In this document: piece by piece, positions 33,708 to 36,148 of the stretch | Layout of the letters: every line of letters starts with the position of its first letter | Position numbering within the stretch: position 1 is the stretch's first letter | Source of the DNA: Candidatus Endomicrobium macrotermitis | Lineage (GTDB): Bacteria > Elusimicrobiota > Endomicrobiia > Endomicrobiales > Endomicrobiaceae | Reading direction: 5' to 3' | DNA: 36,148 nucleotides | Assembly (NCBI GenBank): GCA_031271405.1 | Contig: JAISVT010000039.1 | Location: forward strand, 1-36,148 | Made by a program: the position numbers and the translations under genes | Notes under the pieces: generated by a model | What the model saw: only the letters and a program-made list of their open reading frames with translations | Told to the model about the DNA's origin: nothing | Databases searched by the model: none

Positions 33708-35720
33708 TTATTGGCGGTTTATAAAGTAAGGCAGATGTATAACCGTTTCAAGCCCGGTCTCTCCGTAAGAATCGGCGTTTTGGGCGGTTATATATCCGTC
33801 GAGAAGCTTTATGAAGTTTTTGGTTATCATGGTCCCTTCTCCCAGGCGCTCGCCTTTGGAACTGTCAACCGGAACTTTATATATGCGCGAAATTTTATCT
33901 TTTGAAAGCCCGCCCGCCGTATCGGCTATTTTTACGGCTATTTTTCTGTCGTCTTCCGTGGAGAGGCTTATGGTCAAATGAGCCGAAAACCCCGGAGATA
34001 AAACTTTTTTCTGCAAAGCGTAAACCGAATTGTCGACAATATTGTTAAAAGCCGTAAAGAAAAGGCCGTTTATTTTGCAGTACATCCCTTTAGTCTTTTT
34101 AAATCCCGAAAAATGAACTTCTATGTACGGCGCTTTCTCTTTTAAATTTAAAACCGTCATCTCGATATTTTCTTCTATATGCTTAAGCGGATAGTCGTTC
34201 AGCTTCCCGCTCGTAATTTCTTCGATATACGCGCGCGTGTCCCTCTGGCTTTCCAATACGGAAACGCTGTAAGGTTTTACGATGTTATCGTAAACTTCGG
34301 TCAATAATTCGTTCAGGCCCGTTTTGGATTTTTCGAGTTCGTTTATAAGGTCGTGGCGCGCGCTTCTTAAAAAAGCCACGGTATTGTCCGACCAGCTGAG
34401 TTCCAAAGCCTGCAGTTTTTGCTTTTGTTCGTCAAAACTTTCTGAAATATGTTCCGCGGCCTGCTTTTTTATGAGTTCGTCGTTTAATGTCACGTCTTCG
34501 GTAGTCCTGTTGTTTTTTCTGTCTATGAGTATGAAAATGACAAGCATTATCAAAAGCCACGCGAGCATTTCGGGTTTTGCCTGTACGGTTGAAATAAGCG
34601 TATAATAAGCCGCAGGCGTTATGCCGGTTATCGCGACAAGCATATACATATATACCGCCGTAAGCGCGGCCGACAGAAAAAACGAGTCTATAAGAAAATT
34701 TTTTATGTCCCTGTCCATATTTTTTACGTTAAAATTGTCTTTTATCGAAACGCCGAGATCCGTCTGCGAAACGTTTTCGTTTCCCGGCATAAAAAATTTT
34801 ATGGCAAAAAATATGATTATGATAAAGAGCGGAAGTATTATAAATTCCAGGAAAACGTAGTCTTTGGGAGATTCGACCGAAACTTTTTCAAGAAAAGACG
34901 ACAGCAGCTGCACGGAAATGGTTTTTATTTTAAAAAGATAAACCGCTCCCAAAGCGATAAAAATGAAAACTTCCGTGCTGCCGAAATTTTTAAGCATTAT
35001 TTTGCGCCACGCTATGTTGTTGCTTTGCACGTGTTTCTGATAAGCCTCGGTAAACGTTTTGACGTTGAATTTAAATATGGTCAGGCATATTGCCGCGCCG
35101 AAAAACGCGGATAAAACTTTGTCGGGCACTTCTATAAACGTATCGGCTATATAATCGGCAAACATGCCGCTGCCGCCTCCCGCCGCGGAAATGTTAAAAA
35201 CCTGCTTAAACAGCTGCGCGAAATAAAGGGAATACGGTTTTGAAGCCGCGCCGTCGAAAATAACGCCTCTTACGACCGAAGAAGTAAGCGCGGTCAAAAG
35301 ACCGCACCCGATACCGTAAAACAAAACGAATAAAACCGAAGACATAAGATTGGATTTCAGCGAAGATTTGAACGAATAATTCTTGTTTTTAAAAATCGCA
35401 AGAAGACCGCTTTCGTTAAGCAGCCCCCAATACAAAGCTCCGGTCATGTGCACCGCGGCGAGATAAATAAAGTGGGGGGAAGTGACCGACGACAGCAGGA
35501 TTGCGGTGGCAAGCGCCGTGATCATTCCCCATACGCTGCCTAAAACGACCACCGCGACAAAAGTGCCGAGCATATCGAAATATAAAAAGTTGTAGCTGTT
35601 TTCATATACGAAAGCGTGCCCCGCCCAGTTCAGCAGAATGGAAAAAGAAGTTACCAGAAAAAAGAATTTTTTATTGTGCGCCTGCCAGTAGAATTCCGAC
35701 AGGGTTTTGATTATAGCCAT
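33708..35720 (-). CDS. Polytopic membrane sensor histidine kinase
   Basis: A 670-residue kinase with about six N-terminal membrane helices (~20-220), one around 250-270, one ~290-312 and two more ~345-400. The first part (YFDMLGTFVAVVVLGSVWG) resembles membrane S-components of ECF transporters, hinting at small-molecule sensing. A coiled linker (~415-450) precedes the phosphorylation helix with ARHDLINELEKS (His456), a HDxxN-type H-box like DcuS/AgrC relatives. The ATPase has NNIVDNSVYAL, DTAGGLS (Asp600) and LGEGTMITKNFI. Predicted promoter boxes put the transcript start at or next to ATG 35720, so the mRNA may be leaderless; the longer frame from TTG 35756 overlaps the -35 box and is rejected. 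It is encoded directly before the receiver-nuclease protein. Confidence 0.85.
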   Translation of the reverse strand: MAIIKTLSEFYWQAHNKKFFFLVTSFSILLNWAGHAFVYENSYNFLYFDMLGTFVAVVVLGSVWGMITALATAILLSSVTSPHFIYLAAVHMTGALYWGLLNESGLLAIFKNKNYSFKSSLKSNLMSSVLFVLFYGIGCGLLTALTSSVVRGVIFDGAASKPYSLYFAQLFKQVFNISAAGGGSGMFADYIADTFIEVPDKVLSAFFGAAICLTIFKFNVKTFTEAYQKHVQSNNIAWRKIMLKNFGSTEVFIFIALGAVYLFKIKTISVQLLSSFLEKVSVESPKDYVFLEFIILPLFIIIIFFAIKFFMPGNENVSQTDLGVSIKDNFNVKNMDRDIKNFLIDSFFLSAALTAVYMYMLVAITGITPAAYYTLISTVQAKPEMLAWLLIMLVIFILIDRKNNRTTEDVTLNDELIKKQAAEHISESFDEQKQKLQALELSWSDNTVAFLRSARHDLINELEKSKTGLNELLTEVYDNIVKPYSVSVLESQRDTRAYIEEITSGKLNDYPLKHIEENIEMTVLNLKEKAPYIEVHFSGFKKTKGMYCKINGLFFTAFNNIVDNSVYALQKKVLSPGFSAHLTISLSTEDDRKIAVKIADTAGGLSKDKISRIYKVPVDSSKGERLGEGTMITKNFIKLLDGYITAQNADSYGETGLETVIHLPYFINRQ

Positions 35721-35727
35721 GGCATAT

Positions 35728-35756
35728 ATAATATGATTATTGTTTTTGTCTGTCAA
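35728..35756 (-). promoter_or_regulatory. Promoter of the kinase/receiver-nuclease operon
   Basis: On the minus strand TTGACA (35751-35756), 17 bases, TATTAT (35728-35733). The expected start, 6-8 bases on, falls at the kinase ATG 35720, giving a leaderless or nearly leaderless transcript. Confidence 0.65.
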
Positions 35757-35779
35757 ACTGCGGTTTTTTCGTTTTTACA

Positions 35780-35807
35780 TTGTTTCGGGCGGGTTCTGTG
35801 CTATAAT
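35780..35807 (+). promoter_or_regulatory. Possible promoter of the decayed methyltransferase gene
   Basis: A perfect TATAAT (35802-35807) lies 16 bases after a weak TTGTTT (35780-35785). AAGGAA follows 7-8 bases before the former start codon position at 35837. Confidence 0.4.
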
Positions 35808-35836
35808 GAAAAAAACTTTTTTGCAAGGAATAAAAA

Positions 35837-36147
35837 ATAGAAAATCAGGAAACGCCGGCTCATGATTTTGAATTAAACTTGCTTTTTGAACCGCGTGCCG
35901 GCCTGGAGCGGCAGGGACCCGGCAGCCCCGAAATGACCGTTAAGGCGTTAAGTTTTATTGACGATCCCGGCAAAAACCCGCGGAGGCTTTTATCGCAAAA
36001 ATGAAGCGCGGGGCGGAACTGTATTCGGAATATAAACGGTATTACGGATATGTTTTCTATATCGGCAAAAAATATGAAAACGGAGCGCGTAATTGCGCTT
36101 GCGGTTTTACAAGAAGAATTTTTATTACTAAAATGTATAAGTTATGA
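35837..36147 (+). pseudogene. Decayed class I SAM-dependent methyltransferase gene (middle deleted)
   Basis: An N-terminal remnant (35837-36004) reads ENQETPAHDFELN and then LERQGPGSPEMTVKALSFID, the hallmark opening of a bacterial SAM-methyltransferase family. The codon where ATG is expected is ATA (35837), with AAGGAA before it. The frame ends at TGA 36002-36004. In another frame, 36001-36147 gives YSEYKRYYGYVFYIGKK, the typical C-terminal end of the same family. The SAM-binding middle (about 190 residues in relatives) is missing, and the usual stop after the final GKK is lost. So a start mutation, a large internal deletion and a frameshift have hit the gene. Confidence 0.75.
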
Positions 36148-36148
36148 A

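Overview
The window looks like chromosomal DNA of a moderately AT-rich, didermic, fermentative and probably host-associated bacterium. A LolA-like periplasmic carrier and a fatty-acid-type cluster point to an outer membrane. The GatCAB amidotransferase implies transamidation to make Gln-tRNA and/or Asn-tRNA. Pyruvate kinase plus L-lactate dehydrogenase suggest fermentation. A C10 (streptopain-type) protease with BspA-like leucine-rich repeats suggests a gut or mucosal niche. The gene style (TrpB2, GatCAB, two-component systems with unusual sensors, LDH) would fit Elusimicrobiota or a similar deep-branching gut lineage, but that is inference. No rRNA, CRISPR array or insertion sequence was seen.

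Left part (1-5184, all minus strand): a C10 protease/LRR gene running off the left edge; an operon of a class I aminotransferase with a MntA/HepT toxin-antitoxin pair and a terminator; three tandem 80-bp repeats; and a gene for an HU-type nucleoid protein with a near-consensus promoter. Next on the plus strand come trpB2, with a perfect promoter and a possible leader peptide, then a one-domain pyruvate kinase. A compact ACP / acyltransferase / hotdog dehydratase / LolA-like / ketosynthase cluster follows (8076-11527), which resembles a minimal aryl-polyene-type locus.

Middle part (11720-24246, plus strand): a tRNA with CAU anticodon, a membrane protein with a degenerate spermidine-synthase-like domain, and a large secreted multi-repeat beta-sandwich protein. 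Then aroB-aroQ-gatC-gatA-gatB, and a partner-switching module (SpoIIE-type phosphatase fused to an RsbW-like kinase, plus a STAS protein) next to tRNA-Arg(ACG). Behind that tRNA lies a small accessory segment (24247-26938): a BRO-N protein, a membrane protein that looks like an M48 peptidase without its zinc site, and a chorismate-lyase-like protein. The last two share a duplicated promoter region.

Right part: nfu-like and metallophosphoesterase genes; then on the minus strand a FIST sensor with a cytoplasmic hybrid histidine kinase, an iron-sulfur flavoprotein and tRNA-Glu(CTC); L-lactate dehydrogenase on plus. Then a two-gene minus-strand signalling operon: a polytopic membrane histidine kinase and a response regulator whose output domain is a NERD-type PD-(D/E)XK nuclease domain. 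This receiver-nuclease pair is the best candidate for an undescribed system. The right edge holds a decayed SAM-methyltransferase gene with N- and C-terminal remnants and no middle.
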